Shown: positions 19,946 through 32,395, counted from the first letter of the stretch. The stretch: DNA of 64,000 bases from Pyrus communis (GCF_963583255.1 NC_084816.1:16913100-16977099); one strand, 5' to 3'. Numbers and translations: made by a program. The notes: a model not told the origin generated them from the sequence alone.

Positions 19946-22900
19946 ATGGACAAGACGTGTATACAGAACTGGAATAGATGCGCGGACGAATACTTGGATG
20001 GAATCGAGGATTTTATTGACTTTGTACGTACACACAACCTGGGTGCAACTAGAATCCGGTGTCCTTGTAGGAGGTGTAACAACACGTTAAGGGAGACAAT
20101 TAAAAATGTTCAATTTCATTTAGTAAGGAATGGAATGATTGAGACATATAATACTTGGAACCATCATGGGGAACAATTATACAATGCTTCGTCTTCAAAC
20201 GCCACAAGAGTGGACAATGTTGAACCTTTTGTGGATCTTAATGAACAAGTCATGGATATTATAAATGATGCTTTTCCATTTGCATTGACAAACACCAATC
20301 AGGAAGGGGAAGATGACGTGCCTACACCAATGGACAGTGCAAAGTTCCAACAATATGAAAAACTATTAAAAAATGCCAACCAAGAGTTATACCTAGGATG
20401 CGAGAGCTTTTCCGTTCTCACGGCCATTGTGGAACTAATGCACGGAAAAATAAAGTATCGTATGTCAAACTAGTGTTTCAATTACTTTTTTGGGGTTTTC
20501 AAGAGAATGCTTCTGAAAGACAATTGTTTGCCAAAGACCATATACATACGCAAAAGGTGTTGAATGGTCTTGGATTGGGTTATGAAAAAATTCACACTTG
20601 CAAAAACAATTGTATTTTATTCTACAAAGAGAATAAAGCTTTGGATAAATGCCCTGTATGTAATAAGTCGAGGTTCAAAATGACATCTCAGAATAGAACA
20701 ACTAAGATCCCACAAAAAGTCATGCGTTATCTGCCCCTGAAACCTAGGTTGCAGCAATTGTATATGTCGACGCATACTGCCACAGACATGAGATGACATA
20801 AGGAAAAACGGGTAGACGATGTGTGATGAGGCATCCTGCAGATGGGCAGGCATGGAAAGAGTTCGATCGAACATTCCTCGAGTTTGTTGCTGATCCTCGG
20901 AATGTTAGATCAGGACTTACCACTAACTGATTCAATCCGTTCGGGGTTCTAAACCAACACCACAACACTTGGGCCGATTTTCGTATTCCTATATAATTTG
21001 CTACCTTGGAAATGCATGAAAAAAGAATACATGATGATGAATCTTTTGATAACTGAGGATCCTGGTAGATCGATCGATGTTTACTTAAGGCTGTTGGTTG
21101 ATGAGCTAAAGTATTTATGGACAAACGGTGTGCACATGTACGATAAGTCTACTGGGAAGATGTTCACTTTGTGGGCTGCAGTTATGTGGACTGTGAATGA
21201 TTTCCCTGCATATGCAATGGTTTCTGGGTGGAGCACTAAGGGTTATATGGCATGCCCTGTATGCAAGGTGATAGGAGCATATTTATGCGACTTTGTTAGC
21301 CTATTTCCTTGCAATTATTTACTTAGTTTATGTTTATTATAGTGATTTAAGATATTTTCGTGTGTTTGTAGGTTTAATTGGCTAAAGTGGCAAGAAAAGG
21401 CAATTTGGAGCATTTTAGAGCAGTTTTGGGCTTGGAATGGATAGCACATGCATGGAGCAAGGTGGATGAACGAATTTGAAGTTCAAGAAGGGCTAAGAAT
21501 ATGCTAAAGAGATGGAAGAATTAATTCAAGACAAAGAAGATTTGGAGCTCAAGAAAGAAAGAAGGAAACATGAGCCAAAATACCTTATTTTGTCTTAGCC
21601 AATCCTAATCCTACACTACTTAAGTTCCAGCTGTTAGGGGGATCCCTAATTATATTAGGACACCTAAATATATGATTCTAGAAGGCTTAATCCTAATTCT
21701 ACAAGGGTGCCGCACCTATCCCTTCTAGAATACCCATGCCTTGCTGTGCACTCCCTTTCCCTTTCCCTTTCCCTTTTGGATTCTGATTTTAATTAGCCTT
21801 TTTCCTTGTGGATTTGGATTGCAAATCCTTCTCCAAAATTAATTAGGGTTTCTCCCTTTAAATATATGTATTCTGCCGCAGAAAAAGAGCCAATCATCCA
21901 TATCTCACGACAATTCGCACCACACATCCATTATACACAAAAATCTCTTTGTGCCGCAGCCTTACAAGGAAAAAGGAGAGGAGACCCTTGGAGCCGTGCC
22001 CTGCCATTCAAGATTGGATTGTTGGAACATTCTTAGGTGTATTCTATCTTTTGTTTTCAATGTTTAATTTAAGTTATCTTTGTTTAATTTCGAACATGAG
22101 GAGCTAAACTCGTTTTGGCTAGAGGAGAATTCAAAGCCATGAACATATATGTGATATGAATTGATTTCATCTAGTTATTGTTTCGTAAAACATGAATGTG
22201 ATTTACTTATCTGTTTGATTGATAACTTGTTCTTGTATGTTGATTAAGGATGCATACTTAGTTTGCATGCATGAATTTGATGCTAAAATATAAGGGAATT
22301 TCACCTAATCGTTATGAACTTATATTTATAAGTAGTGGAAGTCACTAGTCATGATTGTGTTAAGTAAATCCATGGTAGGAGTATCATGCTTTTCATAGTT
22401 ACGAATGCCTTGTCAATGCTTATGATTTTCATAGAACTTAATGATCTTTGATATGTATCTCTATCATGCTATTCATATAAGGAACTTGATAAGAATAATT
22501 TGATTGCGTCATTGAGTCCAATTCAATGAAATTAGGAAAATCTGAGAGTTAATTTGTGCAGTTCACAATTAATTTGGGGCATTGTCATTCATGGTTTATT
22601 GGAATAATAATTGGAAATCGATTTGTATGCATATGTGTCATGTGTGGAGAAGGACCCTCTAGCTAGCCTATGACCCATCAATTCACCCATAAATTCGTAC
22701 CCTTTACTTAGTTTCTGTAACTTTTTTGTTTAAGTTTTATATTCGTCAAAACCAACTCCCCTTTTAATATTTCGAGTTAGAACCTGTTTGTTTCTTTTAG
22801 TGTTTTGAGTCAAAGTTAAGTCAGAATTCGTCCAAAATCACCCTTAGTTTCTGTTTTGAGTCAATTTGCTTGTTTTGTGTTGTTTTGAGTCATTCTAGTT

Positions 22901-25212
22901 TGTTTTGAGTTATTTGAGTCTAGTTTTCTGTTTTTGAGTTTAAAATTGAGTAGATTAGCATCCCTTCTAACCCCCGGCCTATAACAATCCCTACTTATTC
23001 ATACTACAACTACATAAAAAGGGTTTAAGTTTGTGTGCTATTTTATATCACATCACAAGGATGATGTAACATTTGGTTGGCACGCCGGAAAAGTTTGTTA
23101 CCTTGGTCATCGGAGATGGTTGCCATGGGATCACGAGTGGTAGGAAAAGGATAAAGAGTTCGACGAAAACATAGAGCCTCACCTCAAACCTAGAAAATGG
23201 TTTGGTGATCAGATTTTGGAACAGCTTAATCGTTTGGATTTTGCTTCGTTCGGGAAAACTGTGAGTTGGACTAGACCTTCTACACATATGAACTAGATGC
23301 ACAAGCCTATGTTTTTTTTGTTTTTTGAGCTTCCGTATTGGTCAAAACTAAAATTGAGACACAACCTTGACGTTATGCATGTTGAGAAAAATGTCTTCGA
23401 CACATTGGTGGGCACCATTCTAGATATCAAGGGCAAGACAAAGGACACAATCAAAGCTCATCTTGATTTGGAAAGAATGGGCATACGGAGGGGTTTATGG
23501 ATGAATAGGGACAATGATAAAGCCAGAAGGGATCTTGTGTTTTTTTTCCATGAAACCGAATGACAAAAAAGAGTTTTTAAAGTTTGTATCGTCGGTAAAG
23601 TTTCCCGATGGGTATGCTTCTAATATTGCGCTTTGCGTGAATGTTGACAGAGGTAAATTTTCTGGACTAAAGAGCCATGAATACCATGTGTTTATGCAAC
23701 GCCTACTTCTTGTGGGTATTCGATACCTATTGTCGGAAGATGTAGTGAAGCCAATCTTGTTGTTGTCCAGATTTTTTTCCCAACTGTTGGCAAGAACGTT
23801 GCGAAAGATAGACATTAATTAGTTGAGCCATGACATTGTCCAAGTCCTATGCAAGTTTGAGATGATATTCCCTCCAGCTTTCTTCATAAGTATGATCCAT
23901 GTGATGGTTCACTTGCCCGAAAAGGCATTGCTTGCTGGTCCTGTCAACTATCGCAGGATGTATCCAATAGAAAGGTATATAATCCTCATCATTTGTTTAT
24001 GCATCATTAGCCCATGCTTACTAATTTGTATCGTATCATTTTATTTTGGTAGGCTTCTCGGGGAGCTGAAAAAAAGTGTACGCAACAGGGCAAAGCCCGA
24101 ATGATCAATTATAGAGGCTTGGGTTCAATATGAGTTGCTGACTTATGTGGAATGTATTTAAAAGATGTCGAGATGACATTCAATCGTCCTCAGAGCAATA
24201 ATGACGGGGGTGTGAGAAAGGAGAAACTTTCTATTTTTGGCCAAAGCGCACGACCCTTTGGAGATCCTGTATGAGGAGAGTCGTTTTCTGGAAATGACAT
24301 AGAGGTAGCGCATTGGTTCATACTGAACAATTGTGATGAGATAATGGCATACTTAGATGAGCATGAAAAGATGATGAAGCAAGAACATCCATCACATTTG
24401 TATGCCAAGAAACACCGAGAATTGTTTCCACAGTGGTTTTTCGAATATGTAAGTTATAAGTGTTTTGTATTTGACATATATATTGTAGTATTTAATTTTC
24501 TCAAACTAACATGTGTATGTTTTTTTATAATATTAGGTGAATAAATTGAAGGCATTGAATTCCCCCGCTTACAGTGAAGAGTTACATAACTTGGCGTTTG
24601 GCCCGATTCGTGATGAATTGTTCTTGGGTTGCCATGTTAACGACATCAAGTTTTTGGAGACTGCATGAGATGACAAGTTATGTACGCAAAACAGCAGTGT
24701 CCATGTCCCAGGTGGAGGTGAAAGTACGAACATTGATTTCTATGGTAAACTAACAATTGTCATGCAATTGCTTTACAAAGACCGATACTAAGTGATCATG
24801 TTTAAGTGTCGATGGTTTGATACAAACCTAAAGAGGCAGGGAAGTGTTAAAATTGACCATGGCTTACTATATGTGAACATTAACAGAATTGGTATGATGA
24901 TGACCCTTACAAGACCCAACTGACTACAACGTCGACAACGTTGCTGACCAACGTTTAGAATCTTCAATGGAAAATGATGCGGATACACTTCGAGATACAA
25001 ATCTTATCCAAGAACCATTTCAGATACAAGGAATGTCTTTAATCAAAATACTGATTCAGTCAATTACAATTGACCTCGGTGATCTTCCACGATACGATGT
25101 TGCAGTGGGCCCAAATGACAGCGGTGACATAGTTATGGAGAAGGAGGATTGGGAGACCGAAAGTGATGATAACGACGATAGCGAAAGTTATTATAGTTCA
25201 GATGATGAATAA
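19946..25212 (+). pseudogene. CACTA TNP2-type transposase (broken)
   Basis: The frame begins MDKTCIQNWNRCADEYLDG, the N-terminal transposase-associated domain, with RCPCRRCNN as its Cys motif. TNP2 core segments follow: PGRSIDVYLRLLVDELKYLW, TVNDFPAYAMVSGWSTKG and CPVCK. An Athila solo LTR at 21269-23055 splits the frame exactly after CPVCK. It resumes with DDVTFGWHAGKVCYLGHRRW, LDVMHVEKNVFDTLVGT and the DUF4218 part (FPPAFF, NYRRMYPIER). GT-AG introns lie near 23975-24053 and 24449-24538. The tail shows DUF4216-like VIMFKCRWFDTNLKRQG and an acidic C-terminus (YYSSDDE). Stops at about 20473, 23562, 23821 and 24667, plus frameshifts, make it inactive. Confidence 0.9.
21264..23060 (+). mobile_element. 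Athila-type solo LTR inserted in the transposase gene
   Basis: The 1787-bp LTR (21269-23055) begins tgataggagcatattt and ends atatcacatca. The same ends occur on the Athila LTRs at 54550 and 52241. A perfect 5-bp duplication caagg flanks it (21264-21268, 23056-23060). Removing the LTR and one duplication restores the transposase frame, so it inserted after the CACTA had settled. Confidence 0.9.
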
Positions 25213-25348
25213 TGCAATTTATTTGCGACTTGCCATGTAAAACATAGTAAATGATTTTTTTTGTAATTTAATTATCTTATGTCATAAATAAATTGGTTTT
25301 ATTTCAATAAATATAAATTTTAAAAAATTTACCTGGGTAAATTAAATT

Positions 25349-25515
25349 TTCAGCTCATTGTGCGACGAACAAAATATTATTCATCGTGCGAATGGCATTT
25401 GCGTGACAATTAATTACTCTTCGCCGTACAATGAGCTGAAAATTGGGCGCGCACGAAAATAATTTTGTGAAAATTTGAATTTATTGCGCGACGAATATCT
25501 TTGTTCGTCGCGTAA
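25349..25515. repeat. Internal CACTA motif cluster between the two genes
   Basis: gtgcgacgaac, gcgtgacaatt, ttgcgcgacgaat and ttcgtcgcgtaa repeat, together with a pair of inverted phrases 'attttcagctcattg' / 'caatgagctgaaaatt' at about 25350 and 25429. It looks like a second pair of element ends or a bidirectional control region. Confidence 0.65.
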
Positions 25516-26178
25516 TAACCTCGAGATTAAACTGAAATCCCAAACACTTTCCCACTTTCCCACTTTCCCCTCACCTCTCCACTCTTTAAACTCTCGCTCC
25601 GACGGCCATCTCCCTCAATTCTCCCTCGCACTGTCTCTTCTTCCTCCGGCAGGTCTTCTCTTCCTCTTTCAGCACCCCCTCTCTCTTCCTCTACCGACAA
25701 CCCCCTTTATTCCTCCTCCGACAACCCGATCTCTTCCTCATCCGACAACGCTCTCCCTCTGAGGTAAATTTCAATTTACTTAACTCTAGTCAAATTAGGA
25801 ATTAGGGTTCGACAATTAGAGTTCTAATGTTTTGAATAATTGCTTTGAATTAGGGTTCTAGAACTAGGGTTCTAATCTGACCAGGAAGAATGGGTTTTAA
25901 AATTCACATCTATAACGCACATGCAAACACAAAGTGAAGTTTAAAACTCCAATATAGAAAAAAAATTGAAAAATCCTCAATTCGAGTCATAAAACCCTAA
26001 CTTCTGGGAACCCTCAGTTCAAAATTCCAAACAATAACATAGAATTAGGGTTCTACAATTAGGGTTCTGTTTTTTTGATGCTCGGTGCTTCTACCTCAGG
26101 AAACCCTAAGTTCAGGAAACCCTTAATTCAAAATCCTCAATTCGGGTGTCACCCCTCTCCAAAGGTCAGCACCTTTAA

Positions 26179-26212
<34 letters not shown>

Positions 26213-27287
26213 GTATGTATGTATGTATGTATATTTGTATATGACTAAACCTTTGTGTATAATTGAATGTATGTATGCCATGGCAGTTCTTTTGTATATT
26301 TTTGTAAATCTCTGTTGGTTTCTTATATTGCATGGAATGCAGATTGCAATAATTGCTTTGATTTGATGATTGCTTTGAATTAGGGTTCTAGAACTAGGGT
26401 TCTAATATGCTTTAGGGTTGTAATATGCTTTTGGGTGGTTTTTGGTTTGTGGGTTGGGAAATGGACTACAGTATTTTTGCTGTGCATTGTTTATAGTTGA
26501 TGAAGCTCACTGAAAAGATAGTAAGAAGTGGCATTGACTACAATTGTTAAGAAGCAAAAGCTAACTTTAACAATTCTGAAGTTTCAAGATTATGAATTCT
26601 AGGACAACTATTTCTCAGAAACTGAACCACAATCACAAGTTACTAATTCACGGAATTCTTTATCTTATGAATTCTAAGACTCAAGTGAAATAACTTTCTT
26701 TTAACAGGGGAAAAGGGAATAAAATAGTAGCTGGACAAATGTATTACTAAATCCCTCGCACTAATATACCTACACTTTATAAGTGCTGATATTCACTTTT
26801 TTTTCACAAGAGATTACCATTGGAGAATATAGAAAACATTAAACTACGGAGAACAAAAGTAATAGAGAATATTAAAGGAGCTAAAGTACTAAAGTAATGA
26901 GGACTGAACTGCATCATCTATAGAAAAGTGGATTGGGCATGTTGAAGGATATGCTTGTGTTTATGTTTCGAGTCCTATATAAGGAAGCTGTTGCCTGAGT
27001 CAATTGGCTCTAAGTACGTATATATTATTGTTTTCTTGTTGTTTAATTGAATGGGGAAATGCATATAGGTAAGTGGATTGGTTTTTTGTTTCTCCTTTAA
27101 TGAAAGGTATATTGGTCTACATGCTTTTATGGTTTAATTGTCTGTTTTATGTTTAACGATATATATATGTTTCAAATGCTTGATTTAGTTATGCATGGGG
27201 TTGGTGTGACTGATATGCCACATAATTTGGCATGTGATGGGAATTATGTATGCTTACTAAATTTTTTTTTTCTTTCTAATTATGCAG
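25516..27287 (+). promoter_or_regulatory. Probable leader and long 5' intron of the second CACTA gene
   Basis: A pyrimidine-rich segment (25540-25762) resembles a plant 5' UTR and ends in a GT splice donor (ctgaggtaaat). The next candidate acceptor, attatgcag, lies immediately before the ATG at 27288. The gap of about 1.5 kb would be a leader intron; it holds a microsatellite at 26178-26232 and 'attagggttct' repeats. This is inference from splice-site context only. Confidence 0.4.
26178..26232. repeat. Compound microsatellite (CT)n(TA)n(TGTA)n
   Basis: tctctctctctatatatatatatatgtatgtatgtatg-type run. Confidence 0.9.
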
Positions 27288-30116
27288 ATGTCAAACCTTA
27301 TTAGAAGTCGTAAGGCGGTGACGATTGTACCCCGTTCGCCTCCCTTGGCTCATCCGTCAGTTGCAACTGCTGCTGCATAAATGGACCACTTGCTGGTTAG
27401 TCCCGGGGTCTCCCAGGCGTCGATGTCATCAGCCTCATCAGTGGCGCTACCTGTTAGCACCAGGTGTGGACACTGCAGCCCCCGCACGCTCGACACACCA
27501 TTGGCATCCACTACTGATGCCTCGGGGTCACAACAAGGTAAAGTTTAATAATGCCCCACACGTTGATAATTATTTTTTCTCCTTTAATGAAATGCATATG
27601 CTTCCTTGAACTGAAAGTAATTGTTGTTTACTTAGTTACCAATCCCATTTACATGGCATCACAAAGTAAAGTTCTAATTTTTTATTTGATTGAACTTGTT
27701 GGTCAGTTTCTAGATTGAAATTTGATGATGTTGGTGCTGTGTATAACTTGTTTTCTGGTGTTTGTTGGAATGTGGGACTTTCCCCCCCCCCCCCCCCCCC
27801 CCTTTCTCTTAGCTTCTTGTAGAGAAATTTGTTATGGAAAATTTTGAGTTTCTCTTGTACGCTTATTTTTTTTTTTGTTTCCGTTTATTTTGAGCAGAAA
27901 TAGTTCAAATTAGAGTCTTTTCAAAGGTACATTAATTTCTTTGTTATTATATATAATGCCCATTGTTAGCAGTCATTCTAGCTTTTTAGATGCCTAAAAT
28001 GCCAATTGTGGTTGAGATAAAGGCTAAAATAAGTTAAAGGCTAAAATGGTATCCAAAAATGGATTCAAAATTCTTACGCACTATAAAAGTTCCAAGATAT
28101 CTGGGAGAAATAAAACAAGCACAGAGTATGTGTGGGACAAGGGCATGTTTTTTACTTTCTCCTCATGTTTTAGGAAGCAAAATCAGCAAACTTAGGTCCT
28201 TGCAAGCAATTTATTCTTTAAATAAATGGATAAATCATAAATCATGGAGTTGGATTGTATTTACATTTTGTAATAGTGCATACAATGTTGGCAAAAGTAC
28301 AAACCTTATAAGGAATACCAAATATGAAATATGATAAGAATTTGGTTAACTTAGTTTTATTATTTTAGGTTTAGTTTGTTAAGTTATGTCATTTCAGGAT
28401 TAAACAGTTATTATATATATTATTTATTGTTGTCATCGTTCTAAACCTATTATTGAATAGTTGTGATCATTCTATTAGATACATATATTGTTTATGTTAT
28501 TTTCAGGTTTTTGGGAAATGTTTTAATTATAGGGAGGTTATGCCAAAATTTTAGTAGGATTTGTAATTAGTTTAGGGTTAACGTTAATTTTATATTTTTT
28601 TACAGCCAAGAAAAACACTCGGGGACCTTGTCGCCAGTTAAAGATGGCAAAGATCACCCGGGTGACCAACGAACGTATCATTATCTGATACGACGAGCGG
28701 CATCAGGTTACACCAACGGCGGAGTAGCATAGCGCATTGTCCCACGACATTGGTCACGACGTTCAGACCTATTGCCCTATGCAATGGAAGTCTTGGAAGG
28801 TGATGCTAGACGAGGTGAGGAACAAGGTGTGTGTACAATTGTAATTGTTTTTCCATCAAATTTTATATATTTATATTACTTAATGTATGTAATTAATTTA
28901 TTACATTGCAGACGAACTACAATTTCGAGGACATCAACGACGATATTTTGGCGTACGTTAACAGGCTCTTCTCTGAATGGTACAAGTAGTGGAAGAGCGA
29001 CCTGCATCAATATTTTGGGACATTTGATGATCCGCAGGTCGCTCTTGAGGAGGGTTGCCCGAAGGAGTTTGGGGGTTGAGAGGATAATTGGGCGTGGCTC
29101 TGCAGTCATTTTCAGGAGCTCGGCTATGTGGTATTTTTTTTTATATTAAGGTTAAAATTATTATACGTTTCTTACTAATGTTTATTGATTTTTTTTTATA
29201 TTTCATTTAAATTTGAACTAGTACGTTTATTTTTTGTAATACAGAAAAAGGTGAAAGCCAACAAGAGCAATAGAGACAAGAAGGCTCTTCTCCACCATTC
29301 TGGTTTGAGGCCCTTCTCATATAGGATGGAGACGAGGTGGCGGGTAATAATAAAGTTTTTCATATTCAAATTTTAATATGTCATTAATATTAATTTTTTT
29401 TCTTACTAACATTTTTCTTCTCTTGTTCTATTTGGGGGGGTTCACAATTCCCGGAGATCGATGTCTTTAGCGACGTTTATGTTAGACCCAGGGATAAGTT
29501 GGCCGAGTCCCTTCATGTAAGTATTCTTCAATTTTAATTATTATCTTACGCATTCAAGTTTCATGGTTATTATATGAATGTTATAATTAATATTTGATGT
29601 TATATTACACAGACGACGATGATGGAGAAGAGGCAAATTGTTCTTCAGAAGTCTGCCTCCTAGCTTCCTTCCAAGACTCCGCTCGAGTCTATGGATCCCC
29701 TAGACGATGCGGGGTTTTAGATCCTTACGGAGACCTTGGATCAGACTCTCAGGCGGAGGCCGGGGACATATTGTATGGGGATGGGGAATGCTCAGTAGCG
29801 GGAACCTAAAGCCTCTTCATCATCGCAATCAAATAGTCGGGTGACAGCTTTGACAGTAGAGGTGGTCGACCTTAGGACTGAGCTCGCCTCGTATGTGAGC
29901 CAAATATCACAAATTATAGAGGCCCTTAGTCAGTCCGACATTCATGTCCCAGATCTTCGTCCCTCGTCGACCTCTGAGCCCTTTCAACCTGAGCATGGCC
30001 ACACCTCTGCCCCTTCGATCTTTGCCCCTTTGACGTATGAGCTTATCGACAACCTCGAGACCTTCCAGCCGCCTCTGCAAGACGACCACGTAGATTACGC
30101 AGCATTATTTTCTTAG
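27288..30116 (+). pseudogene. CACTA second gene, Transposase_24 (Ptta/En/Spm) type, broken
   Basis: Exon 1 starts MSNLIRSRKAVTIVPRSPP and is Ser/Pro/Ala rich, with a TAA after about 30 codons. A 1.07-kb intron follows (donor gtaaag at 27538). The conserved core starts near 28607 with RGPCRQLKMAKITRVTNERI. Then come CPMQWKSWKVMLDEVRN, NYNFEDINDDILAYVNRLFSEW, DDPQVALEEGCPKEFGG, ALLHHSGLRPFSYRMETRWR and FPEIDVFSDVYVRP, split by several GT-AG introns. The C-terminal part (29841-30116) has a heptad-like segment (VEVVDLRTELASYVSQISQI) then a Pro/Ser-rich tail. The family is the DNA-binding partner encoded by plant CACTA elements. At least five in-frame stops show it is dead. Confidence 0.8.
27781..27802. 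repeat. Poly-C run
   Basis: About 22 consecutive C residues within the long intron. Confidence 0.9.
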
Positions 30117-30243
30117 TTTTTTACTTCCTTACTTTTAAAACATTTTTCTTGTACATAGTACATACATTTATATTAATTTTCTCTTCATTACATTTTTTAA
30201 TTGAAATTTAATTTTATTACCAAAAAAAAATGCAATTTATTTT

Positions 30244-30882
30244 TGTAACATCCCACATCGCCCAGGGGAGTGATCCTTGAATGTATATTCACATCTCTAC
30301 CTAGCACGAGGCCTTTTGGGAGCTCACTGGCTTCGGGTTCCATCGGAACTCCGAAGTTAAGCGAGAAGGGGGCTAGAGCAATCCCATGATGGGTGACCCA
30401 CTGGGAAGTTGCTCGTGAGTTCCCCAAAACAAACCCGTGAGGGAATGGTAAGCCCAAAGCGGACAATATCGTGCTACGGTAGTGGAGCGGGCCCGGGAAG
30501 TGATCCGCCCCGGGCCGGGATGTGACAAATTGGTATCAGAGCCAATCCCTGGCCGGAAGTGTGCCGACGAGGACGTCGGGCCCCTAAGGGGGGTGGATTG
30601 TAACATCCCACATCGCCCAGGGGAGTGATCTTTGAATGTATATTCACATCTCTACCTAGCACGAGGCCTTTTGGGAGCTCACTGGCTTCGGGTTCCATCG
30701 GAACTCCGAAGTTAAGCGAGAAGGGGGCTAGAGCAATCCCATGATGGGTGACCCACTGGGAAGTTGCTCGTGAGTTCCCAAAAACAAAACTGTGAGGGAA
30801 TGGTAAGCCCTAAGCGGACAATATCGTGCTACGGTAGTGGAGCGGGCCCGGGAAGTGATCCGGCCCGGGCCGGGATGTGACA
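30244..30882 (+). mobile_element. Complete Cassandra TRIM retrotransposon
   Basis: Two 284-bp LTRs (30244-30527 and 30599-30882) differ at about six positions by eye, so roughly 98 percent identical. Between them is only 71 bp. It begins aattggtatcagagcc, the initiator-tRNA-Met primer site, and ends with the purine tract cctaaggggggtggat. Each LTR carries a 5S rRNA-like core, the defining mark of Cassandra. It encodes nothing and depends on proteins of other elements. Flanks are T-rich (atttt left, ttttt right), an imperfect target duplication. Confidence 0.93.
30318..30420 (+). promoter_or_regulatory. 5S rRNA-like Pol III promoter region in the Cassandra LTR
   Basis: ggaactccgaagttaagcg and tgatgggtgacccactggg correspond to the 5S rRNA internal control region (A-box and C-box parts) in the same order and orientation. 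Known Cassandra elements are transcribed from it by RNA polymerase III. The second LTR has the same at about 30673-30775. It is not a 5S gene, since the 5' part of 5S rRNA is missing. Confidence 0.75.
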
Positions 30883-30944
30883 TTTTTATTACACAATTTA
30901 TTTTTAATTGCAATTTAAATTTTAAAACAAATATTTTTATTTTT

Positions 30945-31300
30945 GCGCGACGAAATACTTCGTCTCGCGAAACTTAAGCGACAAACTAGGTTTGGTAGCT
31001 CAATAATAAATTGTCGTCGCGCAAAGTTTAGAAAGACGAATAATAGTTGTCCCACGTATATATCCTAGTATTTTGTACGACGAAAACATTCATTCCTAAA
31101 TATTTTGTGCGACAAAGGGTAAACCGTTGCCTAATGTTTTTGCGACCAATGATGTTTTTTGTCGTGCAAAGTCTTTCTTCACCATCTTTGCACGACAATT
31201 CTGTGCGACAAAGTTTCTGTCGCACTGAAGTTTATGCGACACAAATACACTTTGTGTGACCAACTTTGGTTCGTCGCACAAATAGTAAAATGTAGTAGTG
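30945..31300 (-). repeat. CACTA right subterminal motif cluster and terminal inverted repeat
   Basis: ttgcgcgacgaaat, gtcgtcgcgcaaag, tgcgacaaagg and tcgtcgcaca recur about ten times up to the end gtagtagtg at 31300. Confidence 0.8.
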
Positions 31301-31966
31301 GAATAACCAAAACTCAAATATTTGTTGAATGATTCGACACTTACCATGGACACAACTTTAGCTCGTTAATGTTACATTCAGGCGTTTGGGGCATGAGTAT
31401 TGTGCCATATGCACTTGGGTGCAATATTATATTTGTACTAAAATGAGTTTACAAAGAAAGGGGTGCTTATTTCCTTAATCTATTTTACTTCAACGATTCT
31501 TCGCTTCTTAACAAATTTAATCTCATATGTCACATTTCCATTTTGATATAGTAGGAATAATAATGCTCGAGAAGTGAGTTTGTCCATATACGGCAGAACA
31601 ATAAGGCAAGTCGCATTCTTTTTCCTGCTTGTCGTCTCTTTTACAAGCAATCATAGTCACCAACACGACAAGCACGCAAGTTCAGTTCACAGTTTTCGTA
31701 ACTCCTTTGTAATAAACTAGTCAATCAATTAATATGCAAATAAGTAATATTTGTGTGAAACAATAAATAGCTATGTGATTGTTGACATTTAAACAATTTA
31801 TGGGAACTTGTAAGTTGTGTTTACCGTACCAAATAAATCCAAAATTTAGAAACTCTTGTACTTGATACCTCACACCAACAAATATGTTGCAAAAGTAGTT
31901 TTAAAGGAAAATGTGTTTTTCATCTTACGAATGACTCCCACCTTTGCCTCATCCATTATAAGTATA

Positions 31967-31973
31967 GAACACT
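31967..31973 (+). promoter_or_regulatory. Core promoter TATA element of array gene copies
   Basis: tccattataagt lies 80-90 bases before each ATG: TATAAGT at 31967 (copy 1), 33784 (copy 2), 37443 (copy 4), 39265 (copy 5) and about 41826 (copy 7). In copy 3 the same position reads cattgtaagt (about 35614), so its TATA is mutated. The surrounding 200 bases are strongly conserved between units. Confidence 0.55.
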
Positions 31974-32046
31974 TTGTGTCAAAGTTTAACAACATTTAAG
32001 GATCATGTTCAGAGAAAATAAAAAGTTACGCATTCTTTCCACCATT

Positions 32047-32395
32047 ATGGCCGGACTAAACATGTTTCCAATTGTGGACATTTTTCTTTTGGCGAGTTGC
32101 ACACTTCCAACGTTTGCGCATTTGGATGACTCACCTGCCGTGGTTGAGTGCAAAAAAACATTTCAGCATAAAGTATGCATTCGACGTGTACAACTATATT
32201 TTCAAAGGGAAGAAAATTGGTGGCGGTAGTTGCCGGGCTCTTGTGGTGTTGGGAAGACCGTGCCATAATGCTTTCATGAACAACACTTTTACTTATGAAC
32301 ACACCGGGAGTAGAACCGCCCTTCAAGCTAGGGTTGACCGACTATTTAATCATTGTATAATTTTAAATTCTGTCCCACCTCCTTCTCTATCTTAA
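32047..32395 (+). pseudogene. Array gene copy 1, frameshifted
   Basis: The start MAGLNMFPIVDIFLLASCTL and signal peptide are intact. The A-tract after GAGTGC has seven A instead of six, shifting the frame after Val-Glu-Cys-Lys-Lys. The remaining coding sequence is still readable in another frame from about 32150 to the TAA at 32393-32395. Otherwise it matches the intact copies closely, so inactivation is recent. The unit's subrepeat is single and the unit is shorter than the others. Confidence 0.85.

Larger units (their letters stand above)
16903..31300 (+). mobile_element. CACTA (En/Spm) DNA transposon, 14.4 kb, degenerate
   Basis: The left end CACTAGTAGAAAAAACAGC and the reverse complement of the right end (CACTACTACATTTTACTAT) are imperfect terminal inverted repeats that both run into TTGTGCGACGA. 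The element interrupts the secreted-protein array. Uninterrupted units read gtctgaataac, and here the site is gtctaaa | element | gaataac, giving the 3-bp target duplication GAA with one base changed on the left. Two genes are recognisable: a TNP2-type transposase (19946-25212) and a Transposase_24-type gene (27288-30116). Two short paralogous gene scraps lie near the left end. Both large genes have many stops. Nested inside are an Athila solo LTR and a complete Cassandra. Confidence 0.92.

Noticed and set aside
30318..30420. Possible 5S rRNA gene
   Set aside because: Only the internal control part of 5S is present and it lies in a 284-bp LTR with TG...CA ends, primer site and purine tract; it is Cassandra.
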